NCBI GenBank assembly: GCA_963742955.1
Contig: CAVUOA010000009.1
Location: 868,001-932,000, forward strand
Direction: 5' to 3'
DNA: 64,000 nucleotides
Origin: CAVUOA01 sp963742955
GTDB taxonomy: Bacteria; Bacteroidota; Ignavibacteria; Tepidaquicellales; OLB5
Below, in pieces: positions 24,449 through 33,861 of the stretch (position 1 is its first letter; each line of letters starts with the position of its first letter). A model generated the notes under the pieces. It had not been told where the DNA came from. It was given only the letters and a program-made list of their open reading frames with translations, and searched no databases. The translations under genes and the position numbers were made by a program.

Positions 24449-26863
24449 CTAGTAAACTCTTTCTGTTTTCCTTCCATCAGTTTCAAATATAACAGCACCA
24501 AGTTCGCCGATATTCAGCACATTTATTCCGATTCTTTTTAATGATTCAGAAAATATATCCGAATTCAATCTTTTTCTAGTACGTGATGATGAAATTATAA
24601 TATTCTCCGGATTGGCATCAATTACAGCCTCAGGACTCGTGAAGTTAAACGAACCTGATGCAGGCACTTTCAAAACACTCGTTGAACTTGAAATCGGAAA
24701 CATTCCATAATACATTTCCTCATTAATATTTTTTGAATCAAAGAATGTAAAAGATTGATTCCCGTACAGCAAGTGGACTAACATTGAACCTGATGGGAGA
24801 ACATCATAGTTGTATACTGTATAAATTCTTAAATCGTTCATTGAAGAAATTATTTCTGCATGTTCAATAAACCCAATGTTTTTCCCTGCAAAGTTTTTTC
24901 TAAAAACAGAATCTTCGAATACAGGTTTATAATAAACAGGTGCAAGAACTTTCTTAACGGGAAAATTATTCATAAAATAAACCAGGTTTCTGAATTCATC
25001 TTTGTTTAAAGAAGTAACAAGAAGTAAATCTACATTTTTCACTCCCCTGCTTTTTAAATATGGAATTACATTTCTTTCAGCCGAAGTATATTTGGCAGTA
25101 GAGGTCCCGGCATTAATCAGTATGTTTTCCCCCTTTGGCGATGTAATAAGGCAGGAGCTTGAATTTCCAACATCAAGGTAAGCCAGTGTTAAATTATTAT
25201 TTTCATCCAATAGTGATTTTATTGTTATAAAATTACCTGTGAGCAATATTGAAATTACCAATCTTGGGATAATATTTTCTTTTTTTGAAGTAAATAAAAT
25301 AAAAATGACAAGGTAATAGAAGAAAAGCAGAAGCCAATCAACCCAATAAGTTTCAACAAACGAAAAATTGAGTTTCGCCGAAAAACCGATGAACCCGAGC
25401 AGCCAGTGGAGCAAAAAAGATGCAGAATAAGCAAATACTCCTGCAAGCCCCAAAGAGAATATTGAGGCAATTATAACAATTAAACCTATAGCAAGGGCTA
25501 TATTTGATAAAGGTATGGCAACTATGTTTGTGAACAGCGATACAATAGAGATTTTTTTAAACATCAATGCCGTTACAGGAAGTGTTCCAATTTGTGCGGC
25601 AAGAGTACCCGTGATGAGAGCTATAATTGCCTTCACAGATTTATTAAAAATATTATCATTGCTTAACTTGCGGTATAAACCAGCTGCAGAAATGAGCTTG
25701 TTGAGTTTAGGATAAAAATAAACAATAGATAAAATAGCTGAATAAGAAAGTATGAAACCTGCATCAAAAAGCTGGAGCGGATTAATTACTAAAATAACCA
25801 AAGCAGAAAAAGCAATTACATTATATGAAATGGATTTACGTTCAAATACCTGTGAAAGCAGAAATACTGAAGCCATTATGGTTGCACGGATTATAGAAGG
25901 AGTATCGCCTGTAAGGTTCATGTAAAAGACCAGGAATATTATCATAATGAAAATCTTATATGACCGCTTTAGCGGGACCGGTAAGAGCAATCCGCCTATT
26001 ATTAGCAAAACATAAGCCACATTTAATCCTGAAACGGCAATTATATGAGATACTCCGGCATTGACAAATTCTTCTTTGGTTTCATTTGATATATTACTTC
26101 TCTCCCCGAGTACGAGTCCTTTTAAAAACTCTCCTTCCTCGCCTCCAATAAACTTATCAATTATTTTGATTGAATAAGATTTTACGGGATAAATAATATG
26201 CGATTTATAAAAACTTAAATCTGAATTTCCTGAAATCTTCATATTTTCAAATCCAAACACTGTAAAAGAGGCATCGATTCCGTGAAGTTTTAAATACTCA
26301 CCGTAATCAAATTCCCCGGAGTTTCTCCTGTGCGGCAGGGATTCAAGTTTTCCGCTAAGCTCAATAATATCACCGTAATTAATTCTTTTAGGAACATCTT
26401 CCCTGTATCTGTTCTTATATACCGTTGCCTGAACGTTTCCATTCACAGAATATGTTTTTGATGCAATCTTAACAGAATCGGCTTCAATTAAAACTCTAAC
26501 CCTGTCATATTTTATTTCCGGCTGTTCTAAAACTTTACCAAATAACCCAGTTTCGTTATCTTTAATTTCTGATAATTTTGAGGAAATACTATTTTCCCCG
26601 GTTCTGTTATATAAAAATTCGAATCTGGAAAACCCTAATATTGAAACAACGATGAAGAAGATTATGAAAATTCTTTCAAAAGATTGGTTTAATTTTGAAT
26701 AAAGATATACAGCAATCACAGAAATAATAATCTGAATTGTAATAGCTATATAATACGGGAAATCGAAAAGAGGGCTCTTAACAAAATAACATGATAATAC
26801 GCCAGTAATAAACGGAATTAGTACAAAAACAGCCGGATATTTTTTATTACTTTTCTTTATCAC
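24449..26863 (-). CDS. comEC: ComEC/Rec2-family DNA uptake channel
   Basis: 804 residues, membrane protein of natural transformation that carries one DNA strand inward. Order: N-terminal TM helices (6-80), DUF4131 region (about 85-210), competence domain with many TM helices and the conserved HIIAVSGLNVAYV (about 270-500), then a C-terminal MBL-like domain (about 555-790). In the MBL domain the expected TH-x-H-x-DH reads TSLNKDE, so metal-binding histidines are lost; DVGQGD is DVGNSS. The protein is otherwise complete and unbroken. It is convergent with thiN. Confidence 0.93.
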   Translation of the reverse strand: MIKKSNKKYPAVFVLIPFITGVLSCYFVKSPLFDFPYYIAITIQIIISVIAVYLYSKLNQSFERIFIIFFIVVSILGFSRFEFLYNRTGENSISSKLSEIKDNETGLFGKVLEQPEIKYDRVRVLIEADSVKIASKTYSVNGNVQATVYKNRYREDVPKRINYGDIIELSGKLESLPHRRNSGEFDYGEYLKLHGIDASFTVFGFENMKISGNSDLSFYKSHIIYPVKSYSIKIIDKFIGGEEGEFLKGLVLGERSNISNETKEEFVNAGVSHIIAVSGLNVAYVLLIIGGLLLPVPLKRSYKIFIMIIFLVFYMNLTGDTPSIIRATIMASVFLLSQVFERKSISYNVIAFSALVILVINPLQLFDAGFILSYSAILSIVYFYPKLNKLISAAGLYRKLSNDNIFNKSVKAIIALITGTLAAQIGTLPVTALMFKKISIVSLFTNIVAIPLSNIALAIGLIVIIASIFSLGLAGVFAYSASFLLHWLLGFIGFSAKLNFSFVETYWVDWLLLFFYYLVIFILFTSKKENIIPRLVISILLTGNFITIKSLLDENNNLTLAYLDVGNSSSCLITSPKGENILINAGTSTAKYTSAERNVIPYLKSRGVKNVDLLLVTSLNKDEFRNLVYFMNNFPVKKVLAPVYYKPVFEDSVFRKNFAGKNIGFIEHAEIISSMNDLRIYTVYNYDVLPSGSMLVHLLYGNQSFTFFDSKNINEEMYYGMFPISSSTSVLKVPASGSFNFTSPEAVIDANPENIIISSSRTRKRLNSDIFSESLKRIGINVLNIGELGAVIFETDGRKTERVY

Positions 26864-26917
26864 TGCATGATATGATGACGCTAAAATGTAAAGAAATTTA
26901 CTGATAATCTATACAAA

Positions 26918-26943
26918 AAAAGGCAGGTGAATACCTGCCTTTA
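26918..26943. terminator. Terminator between comEC and the propeller gene
   Basis: AAAGGCAGGT / ACCTGCCTTT perfect 10-bp stem with GAAT loop, flanked by A and T runs; it lies after the stop of the minus-strand propeller gene. Confidence 0.75.
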
Positions 26944-26958
26944 AACTGTTACCAGGCT

Positions 26959-28206
26959 TTACTTAACAATTATCATCTTTCTTGTTAAAGTCTGTTTTTC
27001 CGTTATTAACTTGTAGAAATAAATCCCGCTTGGGTAATCTGTTGCATTAAAAGCAACTTCCGATACCCCTGCATGAATATAGCCATCAAACAAAATTGCT
27101 ACTTCTTTCCCTAAAGCATCATAAATATATAACTTTGCATATGTGGATATGGGAACACTAAATTTAATCTTAGTTTCAGGATTGAAGGGATTCGGATAGT
27201 TTTGATATAATACATAGTCTGAAATTATGCTTGATATTGAACTTATTCCGGTTGGTCCATTAATCGATCTGTATACATTTCCATTCTCCTGACCAGCAAA
27301 AACATATCCGCTTGGACCAGAGCCAAGACCTAAAATAAAACCTCCATTTAAATTTAATCCACTGTTTATATAATATCCGCTTATGCCGCTTGTTAATGAC
27401 AGCCAAATCCCAAATGAACGGGCAACAAAAACTTTTCCCTCACTATCAACGGTTACTCTATTAGAAGGTCCTTGAAAATTATACAAATAATTCCACCCTG
27501 AACCAAAATCACCTGAAGAATGAAGGTAAAAACCATCTGGGTGGTTAAATTCGCCTGCAGTTGTTGCAAATACAACTCCATTTGGAGCAAGACAAAGGCT
27601 GTTAAAATTAAATGAAACATCTCTCCATTCCCATGAATTTCCATCATTAAATGTTCTGTAAAAACTATGACCTTGCTGTGACAGAACAAATACATAGCCC
27701 TGTGAATTTACGAGTAATGACCTTGATATTACACTGTCTAAAACTATTGTCCAGTTAACTCCGGCATCAACTGAACGGAAAACACCATCGGAACCTGCAA
27801 ACATATTACCATTGGGACTCACTCCAATTGAATAGACAGTTCCGGAATTAAAACTTGTCTGTATCCAATTTAAACCATTATTAGTAGATTTGAAAATACC
27901 GTGTGATTCTGAACCTGCAAAAACCTCGCCTGAGTTATTAACACATAATGAAACGATTGACAAATCAGTAAGCCCTGCAGTTCTTTGATTCCAGGCAGAA
28001 CCGTTGTTTGAGGAATAAAACACACCTGCGCCAAGTGTCCCCGCATAAATGCTTTGAGAACTATCAAATGCAAATGACCTGACAGGGTAAGCAAAATTAC
28101 CAACAATCTGCCAATAATCTTGAGCTTTCGCAGAAAAAGTCATTATAACTAAGAAAAAAATTATGTTTATTTTTTTTCTCATTTTTTTAGTTTTGAAAGG
28201 TTGCAT
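26959..28206 (-). CDS. Secreted BNR/beta-propeller protein with T9SS sorting domain
   Basis: 415 residues. Residues 10-29 form a signal peptide ending SAKAQ; either the ATG at 28206 or the internal ATG at 28182 is the start, the latter fitting the signal better. BNR-type repeats follow (SSNNGSAW, STNNGLNW, SVDAGVNW, FNDGNSW). After a linker, YQNYPNPFNPETKI opens a T9SS type A sorting domain ending in KMIIVK. Likely exported to the surface; ligand unknown. Divergent from the cupin gene. Confidence 0.85.
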   Translation of the reverse strand: MQPFKTKKMRKKINIIFFLVIMTFSAKAQDYWQIVGNFAYPVRSFAFDSSQSIYAGTLGAGVFYSSNNGSAWNQRTAGLTDLSIVSLCVNNSGEVFAGSESHGIFKSTNNGLNWIQTSFNSGTVYSIGVSPNGNMFAGSDGVFRSVDAGVNWTIVLDSVISRSLLVNSQGYVFVLSQQGHSFYRTFNDGNSWEWRDVSFNFNSLCLAPNGVVFATTAGEFNHPDGFYLHSSGDFGSGWNYLYNFQGPSNRVTVDSEGKVFVARSFGIWLSLTSGISGYYINSGLNLNGGFILGLGSGPSGYVFAGQENGNVYRSINGPTGISSISSIISDYVLYQNYPNPFNPETKIKFSVPISTYAKLYIYDALGKEVAILFDGYIHAGVSEVAFNATDYPSGIYFYKLITEKQTLTRKMIIVK

Positions 28207-28333
28207 TTATAATAAAGCTTAATATCTAGAATATCAATTGAAATTCGTCTAAAAATGTCCGAATTATATTTCATAAAAATACAATAATATGCAATTTTTG
28301 ATAAATAATGATATTAAGGTTAATTTTTTTGAT

Positions 28334-28375
28334 TTGACTTAAGTCAATGCGCAGCTCAAAACAGGCATTTATATT
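28334..28375 (+). promoter_or_regulatory. Crp/Fnr-family-like operator and -10 before the cupin gene
   Basis: TTGACTTAAGTCAA (28334-28347) is a perfect 14-bp palindrome of the TTGAC-N4-GTCAA type, like sites for Crp/Fnr-family regulators such as HcpR or DNR. A TATATT at 28370-28375 predicts transcription near 28382. This centres the palindrome about 41.5 bases upstream, the classic class II activator position. Palindrome and spacing are seen; regulator identity is inferred. Confidence 0.5.
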
Positions 28376-28416
28376 AGAACTGATTTTAAAACCCATAATT
28401 TATAAAGGATAGAAAA

Positions 28417-28749
28417 ATGATCGAAAACGCAAATACTGAGATTTCCGGAAAAGTATTCAATATCGGTAAAATGTTAGATTACCAGCAGGGTGCAGTTGTC
28501 AGCAGAACATTAATAAAAAAAGAAACCGGGACTGTGACCGTTTTCGCTTTTGATAAGGGAGAAGGTTTAAGCGAGCATACAGCACCATTTGATGCATTGG
28601 TTTACATTATTGAGGGTGAAGCAGAAATAATCACCCGAGACGAAAACAACAAAACAAAATCAGGAGACATAATTTTACTGCCGGCAGGGATTCCCCATTC
28701 ACTGAAAGCAATTACACAGTTTAAAATGATGCTGATAATGATAAAATAA
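28417..28749 (+). CDS. Small cupin-domain protein
   Basis: A 110-residue single cupin barrel: G(x)LSEHTAPFDALVYIIEGEAEI gives the first motif with its His and Glu, and GDIILLPAGIPHSL the second with its His. Metal binding is likely; the substrate is unknown. A poor SD is present (AAAGGATAG 9 bases before ATG). A Crp/Fnr-like palindrome stands upstream, suggesting control by redox or nitrosative stress. It stands alone between two T9SS cargo genes. Confidence 0.85.
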   Translation: MIENANTEISGKVFNIGKMLDYQQGAVVSRTLIKKETGTVTVFAFDKGEGLSEHTAPFDALVYIIEGEAEIITRDENNKTKSGDIILLPAGIPHSLKAITQFKMMLIMIK

Positions 28750-28948
28750 ACCCTAAAAAAGCTGTGTTATATTGAAGATTTTATCCAGTCGCCTTCCTTT
28801 TAAATATAAATGTAACTATTTGTAATTAGCTGAAATTCCTAATTATTGGCTAAGAATTTTAATTCTTTATTAATTATATTAGTTTTACATTATAATAATT
28901 AAGCGGTATAAGTTAAAAATATAAAACAACGAAAATGGAGTTCAATGT

Positions 28949-30772
28949 ATGGACATACCTAGAGTAATTTTAATTACATCAATCCTGTCTATTCTGCTGA
29001 GCTGCACTTTATCAAGCAGAACCATAAACAACTCAGAAATACTTTATTTATCACCGGTACCTAACAGCAAATACAACACAAAAGAAACAAACATAATTTT
29101 AAAGTTTAAAGATGAAATTAATACATCTTCTGTTTCTGTTTCAAACTTTAATATTCTAGGTTCAAGCAGCGGTAAAAATATTATTAAAGTAATATGGACT
29201 GATGAAAAGAATACTGTTATACTAAAACCTGTAAACAATTTTTCTCCCGGTGAAGAAGTTCGTGTTAAGATTTTAAACGGAATCACTTCTGCCAACGGAA
29301 AAGCAGTTACACCCTTTGATTTTTCATTTGAAATTTCCAGGTTCTCAAAGAAACAGGGTGATAATTCCAATCCGCCTTATTGGGATGAATTTAAAAAGAA
29401 TGAAAACAGGTTTACACGCAATAATTTTGATTATTCAATAAGTCCGGTATTCCAGTCAGACTCGATCCCATCAGATTTTCCCCAAATAAGAATAATCAGG
29501 AAATACGATACAGCCCCTGGCTACATCTTTATAAGTAATTTTAGATTTGATATGACGCCTATCTCATATTATTTAATGGTTTTGGATAATTCAGGGAACC
29601 CTATAATATACAAAAACACAGTTGCACCTTGTTTTGACTTTAAGGCTCAAAATGATTCAACATTTTCATATTTTGACGGAAGGAAGTTTTTTTCAACAAA
29701 TACTTCGCTCCAAATCCTGGACAGTTTTTATTGCGGAAACGGATACTCAACGGATATTCATGAACTTCAGCTATTACCTAATAATCATGCTTATTTAATG
29801 AGCTATGATTCTGAATACGTTGATATGAGCCAGGTTGTGGCCGGTGGTGACCCTAATGCAGTCGTGTCGGGATTGATAGTACAGGAAATAGACCAAAACA
29901 AGAACGTAATATTTCAATGGAGAAGTTGGGATCACTTTCAAATTACGGATGCTACACATGAAAATCTGCAGGCGCATAATATAGATTATGTACATGGTAA
30001 TGCAATTGATCTAGATTATGATGGTAATGTCATCATATCCAGCCGTCATATGGATGAAATTACCAAAATAAACAGGCAAACCGGAGATATCATATGGCGA
30101 TGGGGAGGAAAGAATAACCAGTTTAATTTCGTAAATGACCCAATAAAATTTTCACATCAGCACTGCATAAGGCGTCTGGCAAATGGAAATTACACTTTGT
30201 TTGATAACGGCAATTTCCACAGTCCCCCGTTTTCACGGGGCTGTGAATATAAACTCGATGTTATGCACAAAACTGCAACGCTGGTTTGGGAATACCGAGA
30301 CCCCGAAGGATTTTATGGATTGGCAATGGGTTCAGTTCAACGATTATCAAATGGCAATACTTTTATTGGCTGGGGTTCCACTAATCCTACTTGCAGTGAA
30401 ATAAGACCAAACGGGACTAAAACTTTTGAAATGACTTTACCGCAGGGGAGCTACAGTTACCGTGCATTCCGGCAAACATGGAAAGGCGCACCTGTACAGC
30501 CGCTACCGTCAAATTATTCTTTGTTGCAGAATTTCCCGAATCCATTTAATCCTATAACTACAATAAAATACCAGATTTCAGAAGACAGCTACGTAACTTT
30601 GAAAATTTATGATATTCTCGGCAGGGAAGTTAGAACACTTGTTGCAGAAAACCAAAAAGCAGATACATATCTTATCGATTTCAACACAACAGGTCTTGCT
30701 AGCGGAGTTTATTTTTATAAACTGACTGCAAACGGGTTTACCGACACAAAGAAAATGATTTTGGTGAAGTAA
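28949..30772 (+). CDS. Arylsulfotransferase-like T9SS cargo with Ig-like domain
   Basis: 607 residues. The N-terminus resembles a lipoprotein signal (SILLSCTLSSR). Residues 30-130 look like a Big_5/SbsA Ig-like domain (LSPVPNSKY...INTSSVSVSN). Residues 150-490 form an arylsulfotransferase (ASST) propeller: DIHELQLLPNNHAYLMSYD, GQVVxGL, HGNAIDLDYDGNVIISSR, DIIWRWGG, and FSHQHCIRRLANGNYTLFDNG. The C-terminus has FPNPFNP and a T9SS domain ending in MILVK. ASSTs transfer sulfate between phenols; a substrate is not indicated. Followed 8 bp later by a DinB-like gene. Confidence 0.82.
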   Translation: MDIPRVILITSILSILLSCTLSSRTINNSEILYLSPVPNSKYNTKETNIILKFKDEINTSSVSVSNFNILGSSSGKNIIKVIWTDEKNTVILKPVNNFSPGEEVRVKILNGITSANGKAVTPFDFSFEISRFSKKQGDNSNPPYWDEFKKNENRFTRNNFDYSISPVFQSDSIPSDFPQIRIIRKYDTAPGYIFISNFRFDMTPISYYLMVLDNSGNPIIYKNTVAPCFDFKAQNDSTFSYFDGRKFFSTNTSLQILDSFYCGNGYSTDIHELQLLPNNHAYLMSYDSEYVDMSQVVAGGDPNAVVSGLIVQEIDQNKNVIFQWRSWDHFQITDATHENLQAHNIDYVHGNAIDLDYDGNVIISSRHMDEITKINRQTGDIIWRWGGKNNQFNFVNDPIKFSHQHCIRRLANGNYTLFDNGNFHSPPFSRGCEYKLDVMHKTATLVWEYRDPEGFYGLAMGSVQRLSNGNTFIGWGSTNPTCSEIRPNGTKTFEMTLPQGSYSYRAFRQTWKGAPVQPLPSNYSLLQNFPNPFNPITTIKYQISEDSYVTLKIYDILGREVRTLVAENQKADTYLIDFNTTGLASGVYFYKLTANGFTDTKKMILVK

Positions 30773-30779
30773 GATAATA

Positions 30780-31280
30780 ATGATTTCTAAGGAACAGCTG
30801 CTAAAATCAATTATTCATGAACTGAATGTTTGCAAACATCTTTATCTCAAGATTCCGCCGGATTTCTTTGGATACCGTCCGACCGCAAATATGAGGTCAA
30901 CTCTGGAACTCTTACAGTATTTAAGTTTTGCACCGTACGAGTTTGCATTTGCGATGGTGAATGACTCATTTCGTACTAATAACTGGAGCAGTTATTCAGA
31001 TGCGGAGAAGAAAGCTCTTACCCTGAAAGCGGGAGATTTCACGGCCGCAGTGGATACCCAAATCGAAAAATTTAAACACCTGTTTGCCGAACTTAATGAA
31101 AATGATTTGATAAGACGGGAAATTACACCCGGCTGGTCTCCAAATATTACTTTAGGCGCCGCATTGATTGACCATTCACTAAAAGTTGTTACCGCTTACC
31201 GGATGCAGCTGTTCATTTATCTTAAATCAACTGTTGCACCTGAGCTTCACAGCGGTAACTGCTGGTCAGGGATGGATTAA
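30780..31280 (+). CDS. DinB-like four-helix protein
   Basis: 166 residues, all-helical, with the DinB/YfiT-type layout: an N-terminal helix (LLKSIIHELNVCKHLY), a mid-segment FGYRPTANMRSTLELLQYLS, and a C-terminal GAALIDHSLKVVTAYRMQL with the typical metal-ligand His. DinB-like proteins include metal-dependent thiol transferases; no specific activity can be stated. Its TAA overlaps the next ATG by one base, so it is translationally coupled to the HAD hydrolase. Confidence 0.75.
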   Translation: MISKEQLLKSIIHELNVCKHLYLKIPPDFFGYRPTANMRSTLELLQYLSFAPYEFAFAMVNDSFRTNNWSSYSDAEKKALTLKAGDFTAAVDTQIEKFKHLFAELNENDLIRREITPGWSPNITLGAALIDHSLKVVTAYRMQLFIYLKSTVAPELHSGNCWSGMD

Positions 31281-31948
31281 TGCTGATTACTCACCTGGCA
31301 TTTGACATAGACGGGGTTATATATTCTGCCGAGGATTTCATAGCTGAAGCATATAAACGGGCAATTGAAGACTCCGGATTAAACCTGCCTATCCCTTCAA
31401 CAGAAAAGATTTTGGCGCACATCGGGAAACCTATAAGAGATATTTTTTCTAATCTTTTCCCCGGAATAACAGAACATGATATGATAGTATTCAGAAAATG
31501 GACAAGAAAAAATGTTGTTCAAATGGTTGGAGAAAAAAGAGGAATAATATTCGGGGGAATCCCGGAATTAATAAAAAAACTCTCAGAAAGATTTACACTT
31601 GCGGCATGTTCAAACGGCGGAGCAGGTTATATTGAGACAATACTCAAAACATACGGATTGTCAAAGTATTTTATCCCGGTTCTTACATTAGAAAGCGAAG
31701 ATGTGCCAAACAAAGGATTACTGCTTAAATCCTACATTTCGAAAAACGGTTCAGACCCCATAAAATGGGTTATGATAGGCGATAGGAAAACTGACCTTGA
31801 TGCTGCAAAATTTAACAATTGTAAATTTATCGGATGCACATGGGGTCATGCACATTTAGATGAATTAAACGGTGCTGATAAAATTGTGAGCAGCCCTGCT
31901 GATATAGAAACTGCTTTAGAAGACCTGCAAAATAACCTGATTACTTGA
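31280..31948 (+). CDS. HAD-superfamily phosphatase, phosphoglycolate phosphatase-like
   Basis: 222 residues. The catalytic FDIDGVIYS near residue 8 gives the nucleophile and acid Asp; the cap domain follows. AACSNGG gives the Thr/Ser motif, KGLLLKSY has the Lys, and MIGDRKTDLDAAK has the final acidic pair. It resembles small sugar or nucleotide phosphatases; the substrate is uncertain. It starts in a TAATG overlap with the DinB-like gene. Confidence 0.85.
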   Translation: MLITHLAFDIDGVIYSAEDFIAEAYKRAIEDSGLNLPIPSTEKILAHIGKPIRDIFSNLFPGITEHDMIVFRKWTRKNVVQMVGEKRGIIFGGIPELIKKLSERFTLAACSNGGAGYIETILKTYGLSKYFIPVLTLESEDVPNKGLLLKSYISKNGSDPIKWVMIGDRKTDLDAAKFNNCKFIGCTWGHAHLDELNGADKIVSSPADIETALEDLQNNLIT

Positions 31949-33728
31949 CAATTTTCATTTCACATCTCCTGTTCAAAGCTCTGCCTTCATCGGTGCTGTT
32001 ATCTGCAACCGGCTGGGTTTCTCCGTAGCCTTTTGCTATCAATCTGTCTGGGTCAATTCCCCTGCCTAACAGATAGGTAACTACACTTTCTGCACGCCTC
32101 TGTGAAAGACCCATATTGTATTCTTCGGTACCTTTTGAATCTGTGTGTGCAGAAATCTGAAGCTTTATACCCGGGTTGGTTGAAAGAAATTTATATAACC
32201 GGTCAAGTTCGATGTATGATTCCGGCTTCAGGTCATACTTATCAAAATCAAAGTAAATATTATTAATTTTCAGTGATATTTCATTTTCCTGTAAAGTCTT
32301 AATTGAAACAAGAGTAATATCTACCGTTTTTTCACCATAGCTTGTTTCATCAGTCAAGTCAAGGTCGTTTGAAACCGAATAGTAGCCCTGTTTCTCAGCA
32401 TAATAGCTGTATTTTGTACCTACGGGCAGTGTGATAAGATATTCACCGGTTTCCGGGTCTGATTTTAAAGAGCCTATATTTTTGTTTGTGTTAAGGTCGT
32501 TCCATTTTAAATCAGCATCCAGAGGATTGCTGTTTTCATCGGTAACTTTTCCTGAAACAGTAAACACATTTCTTTCGGGTTTCGCTTCTTTTGGCAACGC
32601 AATAGAATAAATATCATATCCTCCTTTTCCGCCGGGCCGGTTAGAAGAAAAATATGCAAAATTGCCGTCAGTTGTAATTTTGTACGCGATGTCATTGCCG
32701 CTTGTGTTAATATCTTTGCCTAAATTTACCGGCTCCCCCCATTCAGTCCATGATGAATCATTAAGTCTCACAGATTTAAATACGTCTATCCCTCCAAGTC
32801 CATAGTGCCCGTCTGATGAGAAATACAGCGTCCTTCCGTCAGGATGCAGGAATGGTGAACGGTCGGCATAGGGTGTATTAATTGTATATCCAAGATTTAT
32901 CGGTGCTCCCCAGCCGGAATCTGTTTTGATTGAAACATATATATCGGTGTTCCCTTCATATCCTCCGTGGAAAAAATTTCCGCCTTTGTGATATTCACCA
33001 ATATTGGTTTTCCTTTCTGAAGTAAAAAGAAATGCTTTCCCGTCAGATGTAAGAAATCCGTCACAATCCCAGTAATCGGAATTTACCGGTAACGGGAACG
33101 GTTTTATATCAGACCAGCCTGTTTGAGTTTTTTCTACGTAAAAATTATCTCCGCCTCCAAAAGCGCCTTTATAATTCCCGAAAAGAACAAGAATGTTCCC
33201 GTCTGCCGAAACACTGTTAACGGCATCGTCATCTCTTGTGCTGAATGGTTTTCTCATTATTTTAGCAGGCTGCCAAGACCCGTTAACAAAATCAGCTGAA
33301 AAAATATCTTCTCCCCTGTAGCTATCAGGCCTCCCTGTTCCGGTGAAATACATTTTTTTACCGTCAATAGTTATAACAGGGAAATATTCGTCACCTTCAG
33401 TATTAACAGGCGCTATATTGGTTGTAACCAGGTTCTGGGAAGGCGCTTCGAGCAGTGCCTCTATTTTCTGAAATCTATCGGTCATATCAGGGAAAAAGTC
33501 CTGGTACAGTTTAAATATATTCTCGGCACCGGTCCAGTCTTTCTTATCAATGTAAAATGCGGCGAGCCTTTGCACTGCAACAAAGGCATCTTCAGCCGGA
33601 GCAACCTGCTGAATATACTGTTTAAGCTCATCGGCAGAGGTGATATCCTCAAGACCCCGCTGTGCATAAAGCGCAGTTGAAGAAAAAATTATAGCTATTA
33701 ATATAAATAATTTCACCAATTTTTCCAT
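31941..33728 (-). CDS. OmpA-family PD40 protein (PorE-like)
   Basis: 595 residues. Signal peptide 1-22 (ends LYAQ). A short helical region (25-95) precedes PD40 beta-propeller repeats (DGKKMYFTGTG, DGRTLYFSSDGHYGLG, DGNFAYFSSNRPGGKG), then a carboxypeptidase-D-like beta domain (FTVSGKVTDENSNPL), and a C-terminal OmpA domain (IYFDFDKYDL, AHTDSKGTEEYNMGLSQRRAESV) that binds peptidoglycan. This order is that of PorE, which links the T9SS to the cell wall. It converges with the HAD gene (8-base overlap). A second copy follows upstream. Confidence 0.85.
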   Translation of the reverse strand: MEKLVKLFILIAIIFSSTALYAQRGLEDITSADELKQYIQQVAPAEDAFVAVQRLAAFYIDKKDWTGAENIFKLYQDFFPDMTDRFQKIEALLEAPSQNLVTTNIAPVNTEGDEYFPVITIDGKKMYFTGTGRPDSYRGEDIFSADFVNGSWQPAKIMRKPFSTRDDDAVNSVSADGNILVLFGNYKGAFGGGDNFYVEKTQTGWSDIKPFPLPVNSDYWDCDGFLTSDGKAFLFTSERKTNIGEYHKGGNFFHGGYEGNTDIYVSIKTDSGWGAPINLGYTINTPYADRSPFLHPDGRTLYFSSDGHYGLGGIDVFKSVRLNDSSWTEWGEPVNLGKDINTSGNDIAYKITTDGNFAYFSSNRPGGKGGYDIYSIALPKEAKPERNVFTVSGKVTDENSNPLDADLKWNDLNTNKNIGSLKSDPETGEYLITLPVGTKYSYYAEKQGYYSVSNDLDLTDETSYGEKTVDITLVSIKTLQENEISLKINNIYFDFDKYDLKPESYIELDRLYKFLSTNPGIKLQISAHTDSKGTEEYNMGLSQRRAESVVTYLLGRGIDPDRLIAKGYGETQPVADNSTDEGRALNRRCEMKIVK

Positions 33729-33861
33729 TTATATATTTAGAAAAGTTAATTTAACGAGAAATATTGTATTAATAAATGTAAAACTTAAATATATACTCTG
33801 CGGACAAGGTAGGGGAAATCAACGGACGGGCTGATATTTTAATATTCTATTGATTTTATAG

